This document shows, one piece after another, positions 19,205 to 27,457 of a stretch of 64,000 nucleotides of DNA (positions are counted from its first letter, which is position 1; each line of letters begins with the position of its first letter). Under the pieces are notes generated by a model. That model was not told the origin of the DNA. It saw only the letters and a program-made list of their open reading frames with translations, and searched no databases. The translations under genes and the position numbers were made by a program. Source of the stretch: Hanstruepera neustonica (GTDB taxonomy: Bacteria > Bacteroidota > Bacteroidia > Flavobacteriales > Flavobacteriaceae); the NCBI RefSeq assembly GCF_002895005.1, contig NZ_POWF01000002.1, forward strand, positions 1-64,000. Reading direction: 5' to 3'.

Positions 19205-21151
19205 ATGACTTTTAATATGGCAACCAAACTGGTACTTCAAACTGTCCCACCAACAACAAATTCAAATAAGTCATTCTTTAAAGTGGACAATTTATTGTTC
19301 ATACTATTTTTTATATTCTTAATAAACCCAATTACCGTTCTTTCTCAAAATCAAAACTATCTGGATAGTTTAGAAACTGTTTATAACACTTCCAAAGATG
19401 ACAAACAACGCTTAAAGGCTCTTCAAAAACTTTTTAACGCCACATTGCATACCAATAATAAAGATGCTTTAGAATATGCCAGACAAGGATTAACCCTTTC
19501 CAAAAAAACGGAACTTAAAACAGCTATTGGAGATTTCTATAGAAACCATGCCTATTACTACCGATTTTTGCCAAACATTGACTCTTCTAGATATTATTAT
19601 CAACAAGCAGTTGATGTCATGCAACAAGCCAAACCTGGCAAGCGAACCTGTTGGAACTATGAGGAATATGCCACATTGGAGATTTTACAAGGTAATTTTG
19701 AAAAAGGATTAATGTTGTTGGATTCTTCAATTGCCGTGGCCAAAAGACTCAAAAACGGCTTGCTCATAGCTAGTGCTGTAGGTAGAAAAACCACCACATA
19801 TATTGATATGGGTAAATTTGATCTAGCTACCCAGTATGGATTAGAATCCTTAAAAATTTTGGATACATTGAAAGAACCTAGTTTAAAAGGTGAAGGAATT
19901 ACTTTAGGTCATTTGGGCAGAATCGAAATGCTTCGAGGAAACAGTAATGAGGCCAAAGCTTATTTTCTCAAATCCCTTGAAAAATTTGAGGAAATTAATA
20001 ATACTGAATGGCTGTCCATAACATACAATGAAATTGGAAACTTGGAAATTGAAAACGAAAACTATGACTTGGCTCTTGAAAATTATCAAAAAGCTTTGAC
20101 ATATTCCAAAGAGTTGAACAGACCAGATATGGAAATTATGAATTTAGCTAATATAGCCATGACTTATTCTGATAAGGGCGATTACAAGAAAGCCCTCAAA
20201 AGTATGCAAGAATCGGTTTTTATATCCAATACTATTCAATCCAAAAACAATATGATTGTTGGCTATAATATGCTTGGAGAAATCTATCGTAACGACAAGC
20301 AATATGGCAACTCCATAGAAAGTTATAACAATGCTGTGTCATTGGCCGATTCCATTTCAGCTTTGAAACTACTGGAAGAGGCCTATCAAGGGCGATCCCT
20401 ATCATATGAAAAAGATAACAACTTTAAGCAAGCTTTGTTAGATCAGCGAAACTACCAAACCATTCATGATAGTATCTTTAACCTAGATTCTACAAAGGAA
20501 ATTGAAGAGCTAAAAGTAAAATATGAAACAGAAAAAAAGGAAAACGAACTCTTAAAAAAAGAGAATGACATTGTTGTTTTGGAAGCGCAAAAGAAAAAGG
20601 ATGATTCCTTTAGGTTGATTTTAATCATTGCTCTTATATCAGCCATTTTAATTGGGTTAATGACAGCCTACAGCTTGCGTCAAAAAATAAAACGCAATCG
20701 TGCCGAAAAAGAAAAATTGGATAATGAATTAAGTTTCAAGAAAAAAGAGCTGACTTCCCACGCCTTACATTTGGCAAAGAAAAATGAAGTCCTCCAAGAA
20801 ATAAAAGCCAAAGCCAAAGAACTCAAATCTTCCAATTCATCCGGTGGTTACCAACAACTTATCCAAACCATCAACTTTGATTTGAAAGATGATAACAATT
20901 GGGAGAACTTCAAAAAATACTTTGAGGAAGTCCATAAGGACTTTAACAACAATGTTAAAAAGAAGTACCCTGAAGTTACTGCTAACGAACTCCGATTGAT
21001 GGCCTTGTTAAAGATGAACCTGTCTTCAAAAGAAATTGCCAATATCTTAAACATATCTAGCGAAGGCATTAAAAAAGCCCGATATAGACTGCGCAAAAAA
21101 CTAGATTTGTCTTCAGACGATTCGCTACAAGATTTAGTAATAAGCTTATAA
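19205..21151 (+). CDS. TPR-transmembrane-HTH (LuxR-like) membrane regulator
   Basis: A 648-residue protein with a hydrophobic N-terminal segment (about 28-48, ending TVLSQ, a signal or anchor), tetratricopeptide repeats to about 400, a coiled coil, a transmembrane helix near 468-488, a second coiled coil and a C-terminal helix-turn-helix of LuxR type (YPEVTANELRLMALL then SSKEIANILNISSEGI). The TPR part would be periplasmic and the DNA-binding end cytoplasmic, a one-protein sensor/regulator layout common in Bacteroidota. It lies between the T9SS/spike operon and a cadherin-like lipoprotein gene, both preceded by TGTCCAC repeats. Met5 is an alternative start. Confidence 0.85.
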   Translation: MTFNMATKLVLQTVPPTTNSNKSFFKVDNLLFILFFIFLINPITVLSQNQNYLDSLETVYNTSKDDKQRLKALQKLFNATLHTNNKDALEYARQGLTLSKKTELKTAIGDFYRNHAYYYRFLPNIDSSRYYYQQAVDVMQQAKPGKRTCWNYEEYATLEILQGNFEKGLMLLDSSIAVAKRLKNGLLIASAVGRKTTTYIDMGKFDLATQYGLESLKILDTLKEPSLKGEGITLGHLGRIEMLRGNSNEAKAYFLKSLEKFEEINNTEWLSITYNEIGNLEIENENYDLALENYQKALTYSKELNRPDMEIMNLANIAMTYSDKGDYKKALKSMQESVFISNTIQSKNNMIVGYNMLGEIYRNDKQYGNSIESYNNAVSLADSISALKLLEEAYQGRSLSYEKDNNFKQALLDQRNYQTIHDSIFNLDSTKEIEELKVKYETEKKENELLKKENDIVVLEAQKKKDDSFRLILIIALISAILIGLMTAYSLRQKIKRNRAEKEKLDNELSFKKKELTSHALHLAKKNEVLQEIKAKAKELKSSNSSGGYQQLIQTINFDLKDDNNWENFKKYFEEVHKDFNNNVKKKYPEVTANELRLMALLKMNLSSKEIANILNISSEGIKKARYRLRKKLDLSSDDSLQDLVISL

Positions 21152-21170
21152 TCAATTATTTAATTAGTTA

Positions 21171-21225
21171 AGTCCACTTATTGTCTACCGGTTTAACTAG
21201 CAGTGTCCACTAGTTGTCCACAGTA
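21171..21225 (+). promoter_or_regulatory. Five-frame array of 11-mers, four matching TGTCCAC-type repeats
   Basis: Read in 11-base steps: AGTCCACTTAT, TGTCTACCGGT, TTAACTAGCAG (no match), TGTCCACTAGT, TGTCCACAGTA. Four of five share the (T/A)GTC(C/T)AC core in exact helical phase. The array ends 148 bases before the cadherin-like lipoprotein start and 32 bases before a TTTG that could be its -33 element. It matches the perfect pair at 19061-19082. Confidence 0.6.
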
Positions 21226-21257
21226 AAAATTATCACACCCAAACAACCCATTGTAAG

Positions 21258-21291
21258 TTTGGAGTGCTATTAGTTTAGCATACCAGTTTTG
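21258..21291 (+). promoter_or_regulatory. Possible Bacteroidota promoter for the cadherin-like lipoprotein
   Basis: TTTG at 21258-21261 is followed after exactly 19 bases by TACCAGTTTTG (21281-21291), an imperfect -7 element (consensus TAnnTTTG). A weak -7 fits a promoter needing an activator at the upstream repeats. The next bases start a 10-bp inverted repeat (21286-21295 with 21356-21365). Confidence 0.35.
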
Positions 21292-21373
21292 TGGTGTCTT
21301 GCAATGGTTTTGGCTGCAGACAATTCCAATTGCATTTCGCTACAAACTTTCATAAACCACAAAACACTATATT

Positions 21374-22315
21374 ATGAAAACTTCAATTCACAATTATTTT
21401 ATTTTATTATTATGTGTCGTCATGATAAATTCATGTAGTTCAGATGATAATGACAACCAAAACCTGTCAAATAATGTAAATACAAGTATTGACGAAAACC
21501 CCAGAAGTGGCGATCTTGTTGCTACCATTACAACAAATCTTGTTGGAAATATTACTTACTCCTTGATTTCAGAATCGGTTACAGGTGCATTTACTATTGG
21601 CAATGATTCTGGTGAATTACGTGTAGCAGATTGGCAAGCATTTGATTTTGAAACTAATTCAAGCATAACAGCCATTGTAACTGCTACGGATGGTATCAAT
21701 ATATCAACTTATAACATAAATGTAAACCTAAATGATATGGACGACATCTGGTCGTTTTTAAACACATCAAGAACTGATTATGAAAATGCTGCCAATGGCG
21801 ATTGGGTAATTATCACTGAAAGCGAGTACAATGACCTAGCGAATTACTTAAATGAAACTACTAAAAGTGGTGCTTCTGATACCGATATGTTTTCTAGTGC
21901 CAGCATAGCGCCAGCAGGCTCCCCTTTTACTGTAGCCAATAACAATGGTGAGAATTTACCAGAAGGCAGCTATTTTATAGCTTTTAAATACTATTCTTGG
22001 GATAATAACGTGGTCAGTAATCGTGTAAAACTTTCAACTTCTAGTATAACGGGGCCTTATGAAAATATAGGAGGCGCACTTCCAGAACATGACTCTGAAT
22101 ACAATCACTTTGTTTATAAAGGCAGCAATAATGCCATTAGTTCAACAGGTTATTTGGCCTTTTATGAATCAGTCTCAATGGGTTATAAAAACATTCAAGG
22201 AAATACTAACTTTTGGTATGCTACTGGAGATAGTAACATGCTAGATTCGGAAGATAACACTAACGCCGTATTTTTATATCAAGGCTTAAGTACTACCCAA
22301 AAACAATGGGATTAA
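21374..22315 (+). CDS. Cadherin-like domain lipoprotein
   Basis: A 313-residue lipoprotein with lipobox INSC (Cys21) followed by an acidic linker. A cadherin-type beta-sandwich lies at about 35-120 (IDENPRSGDLVATI near the start, GELRVADWQAFDFE, then VTATDG). The C-terminal 190 residues have no recognised fold but include strings of Ser/Asn and aromatic residues compatible with a surface-exposed beta domain. It would be displayed on the outer membrane. It stands alone between the TPR-HTH regulator and a terminator, with an unusually long upstream region (222 bases) carrying TGTCCAC repeats. Confidence 0.82.
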   Translation: MKTSIHNYFILLLCVVMINSCSSDDNDNQNLSNNVNTSIDENPRSGDLVATITTNLVGNITYSLISESVTGAFTIGNDSGELRVADWQAFDFETNSSITAIVTATDGINISTYNINVNLNDMDDIWSFLNTSRTDYENAANGDWVIITESEYNDLANYLNETTKSGASDTDMFSSASIAPAGSPFTVANNNGENLPEGSYFIAFKYYSWDNNVVSNRVKLSTSSITGPYENIGGALPEHDSEYNHFVYKGSNNAISSTGYLAFYESVSMGYKNIQGNTNFWYATGDSNMLDSEDNTNAVFLYQGLSTTQKQWD

Positions 22316-22340
22316 CCCATACTATTTTATGGTTAATTAT

Positions 22341-22367
22341 AAGGGAAGCTTGAGGCTTCCCTTTTTT
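22341..22367 (+). terminator. Intrinsic terminator after the cadherin-like lipoprotein
   Basis: aagggaagc / gcttccctt stem with a 5-nt loop followed by T-residues, 26 bases after the stop codon. Confidence 0.85.
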
Positions 22368-22458
22368 ATTGACTTTATCAAAAAAATAACCGAACTTCGT
22401 TATCTGTCGACATAGTCAATTAAAAAAGACCATATCTTGAAGTTGTGTACCATTTAAA

Positions 22459-22986
22459 ATGAAGACTAAATTTCACTGGAAAATAATAATTGCATTCGTT
22501 GTCTTACCAATTTTGGCATTGACTTTATTCGGATTCATTTATAGTCTCGTTATTGATTCTAAAGAAAAACCGCCAACTGAAGTGTATATATTTATGACTA
22601 TATTCGGAATACTTGGATTCTGGCTTTTATTGACACTTCTTTTTAGGGCTAAAAAAATAAAATTCAACGATGGCAACCTAACAATAACAAGATTGTTCTT
22701 GTTTCAAAAATATTCATATGCCCAATCCGATATTGACCATTTTCAGGTTTTACTCAAGCAAGAAAACCCTTTTATGGCTTACGAAATATTACAGTTCAAG
22801 ACTAAAGACAATAAATATCACTCTATAGTTAGTTATGAATTTCAGCACTTCAGAAAAATTACAGACTGGATACATAGAACCAATGCTAAACAAAAAGAAA
22901 TAGGGATAATGAAATTTATTAAAAATGAATATGGACTATCCTTTATTGTCGCATTGATTATTTATATAGGATTGCTATACCTTTAA
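22459..22986 (+). CDS. Small membrane protein of unknown function (cassette-like gene)
   Basis: A 175-residue protein I do not recognise. It has two N-terminal membrane helices (about 8-30 and 43-63), a soluble beta-rich middle (residues 65-150, with KIKFNDGNLTITRLFLF resembling a PH-like or YcxB-like strand pattern) and a C-terminal membrane helix (about 157-174). It stands alone, with no tight neighbour, and is followed by a poly-A run and then a large imperfect hairpin element like the one beside the DUF6090 gene. It is probably an accessory, possibly acquired, gene; no function is proposed. Confidence 0.7.
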   Translation: MKTKFHWKIIIAFVVLPILALTLFGFIYSLVIDSKEKPPTEVYIFMTIFGILGFWLLLTLLFRAKKIKFNDGNLTITRLFLFQKYSYAQSDIDHFQVLLKQENPFMAYEILQFKTKDNKYHSIVSYEFQHFRKITDWIHRTNAKQKEIGIMKFIKNEYGLSFIVALIIYIGLLYL

Positions 22987-23022
22987 TAAATTTAAAAAAA
23001 AAAAAAACGGTACACGACAATA

Positions 23023-23127
23023 TATATAGCTTATGCTGGGTGAACGGCTACCAGCAAGGTTTTTGTTCCGTAGCCAGCTTTGGTTTCAGTGGACAGTAAA
23101 TTGCTTCGAAACCGCCACAAGCCATAT
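23023..23127. repeat. Second imperfect long hairpin element (attC-like architecture)
   Basis: Arms at 23023-23038 and 23112-23127 are complementary at 12 of 16 positions, enclosing smaller stems (ggctac / gtagcc at about 23046 and 23069; ggtttc / gaaacc at about 23082 and 23107). Overall length is 105 bases against 108 for the element at 129-236. The motif ccgataacg follows; cgttatc occurs before the gene at about 22398, so the gene is bracketed by a 7-bp inverted motif. Confidence 0.5.
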
Positions 23128-23148
23128 CCAAACCGATAACGAAACCTC

Positions 23149-24453
23149 CTAATTTACCACTTCCCCATAGAGGTCAAAGTCAGCTGCATCGGTAATTTTG
23201 ACTTGTGCGTATTCGCCCGTTTTTAAATAGGTTTTAGAAGCATCAATCAGGACTTCGTTATCTACGTCTGGTGAATCGTATTCTGTTCTGCCTATAAAAT
23301 AGTTGCCTTCCTTTCTGTCTATAACCACTTTAAATTCTTGGCCTATTTTAGCTTGATTGAGTTCCCAAGAAATCTGGGATTGTATTTCCATAATCTCATT
23401 GGCGCGTTCTTGCTTCACCACTTCTGGAACGTCATCTTCCAAATTATAGGCATGCGTATTTTCTTCGTGGCTATAGGTAAAGCATCCCAATCGTTCAAAT
23501 CGCATATCCTGCACCCATTGTTTCAATTCCTGAAAGTTTTCTTCGGTCTCACCAGGATACCCTACAATCAATGTGGTACGAATGGTCATCTCTGGAACCG
23601 CTTCCCGAAATTGTTTGATGAGTTTGGTAGTCTTCTCTTTAGTCGTTCCACGACGCATACTCTTTAAAATGTCATCTGAAATATGCTGCAACGGAATATC
23701 CAAATAATTGCAGATTTTAGGCTCTCGTTTCATCACATCCAATACATCCAATGGAAATCCAGTTGGAAAGGCATAGTGTAAACGAATCCATTCAATACCG
23801 TCTACTTTTACCAAGGCTTCCAATAGTTCTGCCAGATTGCGTTTTTTGTATAAATCGAGTCCGTAATAGGTTAAATCCTGCGCAATTAAAATCAATTCCT
23901 TCACACCATTGGCTGCCAGTTTTTCGGCTTCAGTCACTAATTCTTCTATTGGTGTACTTTTATGTTTACCACGCATTAAAGGAATAGCACAAAAACTACA
24001 GGGTCTGTCACAACCTTCAGCTATTTTTAAATAGGCATAATTTTTAGGGGTCGTTGTTAAGCGCTCACCTATTAACTCATGCTTATAGTCGGCACCCAAT
24101 GCTTTTAGTAAATGTGGTAATTCAGTCGTTCCAAAATAGGCATCCACATCAGGGATTTCCTTTTGCAAATCGGGCTTGTAGCGTTCACTCAAACAACCTG
24201 TCACAAAAACCTTGTCCACTTCACCTGCTTCTTTCTTCTGCATGAATTCCAAAATGGTATTCACACTCTCTTCCTTCGCATTATTAATAAAACCGCAGGT
24301 ATTGATGACCACCACATTACCTTCCTCCTCATGGGCAACCTCCTTACCATTAGCTTTTAATTGCCCCATAAGCACCTCACTGTCGTAAACATTTTTACTA
24401 CAGCCCAAGGTTACCACATTAATCTTATTCTTTTTAAGCGACTTTGTTCTCAT
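23149..24453 (-). CDS. rimO: Ribosomal protein S12 methylthiotransferase RimO
   Basis: RimO is a radical-SAM enzyme that adds a methylthio group to a conserved aspartate of ribosomal protein S12. The 434-residue protein has the N-terminal UPF0004 domain with three cluster cysteines (Cys18, Cys53, Cys87), the radical-SAM motif CxxxCxxC (Cys148, Cys152, Cys155) and a C-terminal TRAM domain ending at the stop. TLGCSKNVYDSE at the start separates it from MiaB. A -7 element TATCTTTG (plus-strand coordinates 24471-24478) lies just upstream, implying a short leader. Confidence 0.95.
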   Translation of the reverse strand: MRTKSLKKNKINVVTLGCSKNVYDSEVLMGQLKANGKEVAHEEEGNVVVINTCGFINNAKEESVNTILEFMQKKEAGEVDKVFVTGCLSERYKPDLQKEIPDVDAYFGTTELPHLLKALGADYKHELIGERLTTTPKNYAYLKIAEGCDRPCSFCAIPLMRGKHKSTPIEELVTEAEKLAANGVKELILIAQDLTYYGLDLYKKRNLAELLEALVKVDGIEWIRLHYAFPTGFPLDVLDVMKREPKICNYLDIPLQHISDDILKSMRRGTTKEKTTKLIKQFREAVPEMTIRTTLIVGYPGETEENFQELKQWVQDMRFERLGCFTYSHEENTHAYNLEDDVPEVVKQERANEIMEIQSQISWELNQAKIGQEFKVVIDRKEGNYFIGRTEYDSPDVDNEVLIDASKTYLKTGEYAQVKITDAADFDLYGEVVN

Positions 24454-24532
24454 AACTAAATTTCAGGCAGCAAAGATACAACCTAATTTAAACCTTTTAT
24501 ATCTTTAACAGTCATAAATAAAACATCTGTCT

Positions 24533-25609
24533 ATGAAAGCCTCCCTTTTGTTATGTTTTGGTCTATCGCTATTGCTATCCTGTTCTTCCAGTGATTCTGA
24601 ACCCAATATCCCAAACACGCCCGAAAATTCAACTGTATATTTCCCACCTGTAAATTCTAACACTTGGGTAACGACTGATCCAACCGAATTAAATTGGAAC
24701 GAAAATGAGCTTTCAAACCTGATGACTTTTTTGGAAGAAAAAAATACCAAAAGTTTTATCATGCTTTACAATGGTAAAATTGCTGTGGGATGGTATATGA
24801 ACGGTCATTCAGAGTCCTCACCTTGGTATTGGGCAAGCGCCGGAAAAACACTGACAACTGCATTGGCAGCAATTGCTCAAGACAATGGCACCATCAATAT
24901 CAATAATAAAGTATCTGATTATCTTGGAACCGCCTGGACCAGTGCTCCTTTGGAAAAGGAAAATCTGATTACGTGTAAAAATTTGTTGTCTATGGATTCA
25001 GGATTGGATGATAGTTTAGGCGATGATGTTTCTCCTGAAAATTTACAATATATTGCCGATGCTGGAACGCGTTGGGCATACCACAATGTTTATGTAAAAA
25101 TGCAAGATGTTATTTCGCAAGCTAGTGGGCAAACTTGGCCTAACTATTTCAATACAAACTTAAGGGATGTCATTGGAATGTCAGGTAATTGGATTCCATT
25201 GAACGATTTAAGTGTTTATTGGAGTAATACTCGCAGTATGGCGCGTTTTGGATTACTCATTCTTGCCAATGGTCAATGGGAAGAAACTCAAATTATCCCT
25301 GAAACCTTTTTAAATGATGCTACCAATACCTCTCAAGACATTAATGAAGCATACGGTTATTTATGGTGGTTGAATGGTAAATCAAGTTTTCATTTACCAC
25401 AATCCCAATTTGAATTTCCTGGAGAATTGATTCCAAATGCTCCCAACGATATGTTTGCTGCTTTGGGTAAAAACGATCAAAAAATTTATGTGGTTCCCAG
25501 TAAAAATTTAGTGGTCATCAGAATGGGAGAAGCTGCTGATGATGAAAATTTTGCGCTCTCGACTTTTGATAATGACCTTTGGGAACGGATAAATGCAGTG
25601 ATTGATTAG
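24533..25609 (+). CDS. Beta-lactamase-family serine hydrolase lipoprotein
   Basis: A 358-residue lipoprotein (lipobox LLSC, Cys17) of the class C beta-lactamase/D-Ala-D-Ala carboxypeptidase-like family. The SxxK motif is SAGK (Ser102, Lys105) and the YxN motif is YHN (Tyr183 to Asn185). A third motif is less certain, near GKNDQ about 35 residues from the end. Family members include esterases, peptidases and penicillin-binding enzymes, so the substrate is not predictable. It lies between ftsY and rimO but on the opposite strand, converging with ftsY with 7 bases between stops. Confidence 0.88.
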   Translation: MKASLLLCFGLSLLLSCSSSDSEPNIPNTPENSTVYFPPVNSNTWVTTDPTELNWNENELSNLMTFLEEKNTKSFIMLYNGKIAVGWYMNGHSESSPWYWASAGKTLTTALAAIAQDNGTININNKVSDYLGTAWTSAPLEKENLITCKNLLSMDSGLDDSLGDDVSPENLQYIADAGTRWAYHNVYVKMQDVISQASGQTWPNYFNTNLRDVIGMSGNWIPLNDLSVYWSNTRSMARFGLLILANGQWEETQIIPETFLNDATNTSQDINEAYGYLWWLNGKSSFHLPQSQFEFPGELIPNAPNDMFAALGKNDQKIYVVPSKNLVVIRMGEAADDENFALSTFDNDLWERINAVID

Positions 25610-25616
25610 ACGCTAT

Positions 25617-26570
25617 CTATTTAAAGAATGAATCCACAAATTCATACTTATTGAAGACTTGCAAATCTTCTATACCCTCACCTACTCCAATATACTTCAC
25701 AGGTATTTGAAACTGATCAGAAATTCCAATTACCACACCACCTTTTGCAGTACCATCTAATTTGGTAACAGCTAAAGAAGTAACTTCTGTTGCTGCTGTA
25801 AATTGTTTGGCTTGTTCAAAAGCATTTTGACCTGTAGAGCCATCTAAAACTAGTAAAACATCATGAGGTGCATCGCCAACCACTTTTTGCATTACTCGTT
25901 TGACTTTGGTTAGCTCGTTCATAAGGTTTACTTTATTATGTAAACGACCAGCCGTATCAATAATGATGACATCGGCATCTTGATTAACACCAGACTGAAG
26001 TGCATCAAAAGCTACAGAAGCCGGATCACTACCCATTTTTTGTTTAATCATCGGAACATCCACACGATCAGCCCAAACTTGCAATTGGTCAATGGCAGCA
26101 GCTCTAAATGTATCGGCAGCTCCTAAAACTACTTTTAATCCTTTCTTCTTGAATTGATAAGCCAGTTTTCCAATGGTAGTTGTTTTTCCAACACCATTGA
26201 CTCCCACTACCATCAACACATATGGTTTTTTATCTGCTGGAATGGTATATTCTGTTTCTTCACCCGAATTTGTTTCACTTAACAATCCTGCGATTTCTTC
26301 ACGAAGGATTTTATTCAGTTCATCAGTGCCTAAATATTTATCCTTGGCAACACGGGCTTCAATACGCTCAATGACTTTTAAAGTGGTATTGACTCCCACA
26401 TCACTGGTCACTAAAACCTCTTCTAGGTTATCCAAAACCTCATCATCAACTTTAGATTTCCCTGCTACCGCTTTACTTAATTTATTAAAGAAAGACGTGT
26501 TTGATTTTTCAAGTCCCTTGTCCAGGGTTTCCTTTTTTTCTGAAGAAAATATTTTTTTAAAAAAACTCAT
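25617..26570 (-). CDS. ftsY: Signal recognition particle receptor FtsY
   Basis: FtsY is the GTPase that receives SRP-ribosome complexes at the inner membrane. The 317-residue protein has a short N-terminal region lacking the long acidic A domain of E. coli, then the helical N domain and the G domain with P-loop GVNGVGKTT (123-131), DTFRAAA, DTAGRLHNK and TKLDGTAKGG. It follows the L28-L33-DUF4295 genes on the same strand, a gene order I associate with Bacteroidota, with a hairpin between. Confidence 0.97.
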   Translation of the reverse strand: MSFFKKIFSSEKKETLDKGLEKSNTSFFNKLSKAVAGKSKVDDEVLDNLEEVLVTSDVGVNTTLKVIERIEARVAKDKYLGTDELNKILREEIAGLLSETNSGEETEYTIPADKKPYVLMVVGVNGVGKTTTIGKLAYQFKKKGLKVVLGAADTFRAAAIDQLQVWADRVDVPMIKQKMGSDPASVAFDALQSGVNQDADVIIIDTAGRLHNKVNLMNELTKVKRVMQKVVGDAPHDVLLVLDGSTGQNAFEQAKQFTAATEVTSLAVTKLDGTAKGGVVIGISDQFQIPVKYIGVGEGIEDLQVFNKYEFVDSFFK

Positions 26571-26648
26571 AGTACAATTAATAACTAAACAGATCCTAGC
26601 AAATGCCTTGCCTTAATTGAAAATCTGCCCATTTGTCATTCGTCAATA

Positions 26649-26690
26649 AATATAAAACAAAAGCTGCTTCCGATAAACCGAAAGCAGCTT
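26649..26690 (-). terminator. Hairpin terminator after the rpmB-rpmG-DUF4295 genes
   Basis: aagctgcttc and gaaagcagctt (26661-26690) form a strong stem. On the minus strand it is followed by a T-rich stretch (from 26660 down to 26649). It separates the ribosomal genes from ftsY. Confidence 0.7.
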
Positions 26691-26718
26691 GAATATTTTT
26701 TCCTTAAGTAAAGACTTA

Positions 26719-26871
26719 TTATTGCTTACTTAACCAATCGTTAACCAATTCAGGAGCCATAACAGACTCAACAAATGTGTAAGATCCTGTTTTTGGAGAT
26801 TTTACCATTTTGATAGCTTTTGTTAAACGCTTAGATCCTGTTTGTAACGATGCTACTGATTTCTTTGCCAT
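26719..26871 (-). CDS. DUF4295 family small protein
   Basis: A 50-residue basic protein (MAKKSVASLQTGSKRLTKA at the start, ending NDWLSKQ). It matches the Bacteroidota-specific DUF4295, almost always found next to rpmB and rpmG as here, and therefore thought to be ribosome-associated; direct function is unproven. It starts 48 bases after the rpmG stop. Confidence 0.88.
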   Translation of the reverse strand: MAKKSVASLQTGSKRLTKAIKMVKSPKTGSYTFVESVMAPELVNDWLSKQ

Positions 26872-26918
26872 GTCTAAATATGTTTTAGGACATTTTCACC
26901 AGGTGAAAATCTCTTTAA

Positions 26919-27101
26919 TTACTTAATCTCTTTATGAACAGTCATTCTCTTAAGAATAGGATTAAATTTTTTAATCTCCATTCTATCTGGTGTGTTCTTT
27001 TTATTTTTAGTTGTAATATATCTTGAAGTTCCTGGCATACCAGACTCCTTGTGCTCTGTACACTCTAATATTACTTGTATTCTGTTACCTTTCTTTGCCA
27101 T
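26919..27101 (-). CDS. rpmG: Ribosomal protein L33
   Basis: A 60-residue basic protein of the 50S subunit with the L33 pattern R-I-Q-V-I-L-E-C-T, then [20 protein letters not shown]. It lacks the two CxxC zinc motifs, so it is the zinc-free (C-) form. It sits 19 bases after rpmB and before DUF4295 in one transcript. Confidence 0.96.
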   Translation of the reverse strand: MAKKGNRIQVILECTEHKESGMPGTSRYITTKNKKNTPDRMEIKKFNPILKRMTVHKEIK

Positions 27102-27120
27102 TTTTCTAAACTTTTAGCTA

Positions 27121-27357
27121 TTACTTAATGTATCCGTTTGCTCTAGCTTGTTTTAAAGCAGCAGAAATACCTATTTTGTTAATAGTTTTTAATGTTGAAG
27201 CAGCCACTTTTAATGTAACCCACTTATCTTCTTCTGGAATGTAAAAACGTTTCTTAACCAAATTCGCATTGAATTTACGTTTCGTTTTATTCATGGCATG
27301 AGACACGTTGTTTCCAACCATTGCCTTCTTTCCTGTAAGTTCACAAACTCTTGACAT
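27121..27357 (-). CDS. rpmB: Ribosomal protein L28
   Basis: A 78-residue 50S subunit protein beginning MSRVCELTGKKAMVGNNVSH and with N-L-x-x-K-R-F-Y and a W-V-T-L-K-V segment, typical L28. It is the first gene of the rpmB-rpmG-DUF4295 unit. A near-consensus Bacteroidota promoter lies 60-91 bases upstream. Confidence 0.96.
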   Translation of the reverse strand: MSRVCELTGKKAMVGNNVSHAMNKTKRKFNANLVKKRFYIPEEDKWVTLKVAASTLKTINKIGISAALKQARANGYIK

Positions 27358-27416
27358 TTTTCTAACTTTAAGTATGTTAATGTGCTTTGATCAATCTATT
27401 ATTTCAAAACAGGGTG

Positions 27417-27448
27417 CAAATTTAGTAAATCTTTGGAATATCAACAAA
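27417..27448 (-). promoter_or_regulatory. Bacteroidota-type promoter of the rpmB operon
   Basis: On the minus strand, TTTG (27448-27445) is followed after 20 bases by TAAATTTG (27424-27417), matching TTTG-N19-TAnnTTTG. Transcription would start near 27410, giving a leader of about 50 bases before rpmB. Confidence 0.7.
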
Positions 27449-27457
27449 CTAAAATAA

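Noticed and set aside
23006-23030. Poly-A stretch after the lone membrane-protein gene as part of an insertion sequence
   Set aside because: No transposase, terminal inverted repeats or target duplication could be seen; the run is simply A-rich.
23088-23098. tggacagta as another regulator site of the TGTCCAC family
   Set aside because: It is a single copy inside the hairpin element, without 11-bp repetition, and is likely chance.
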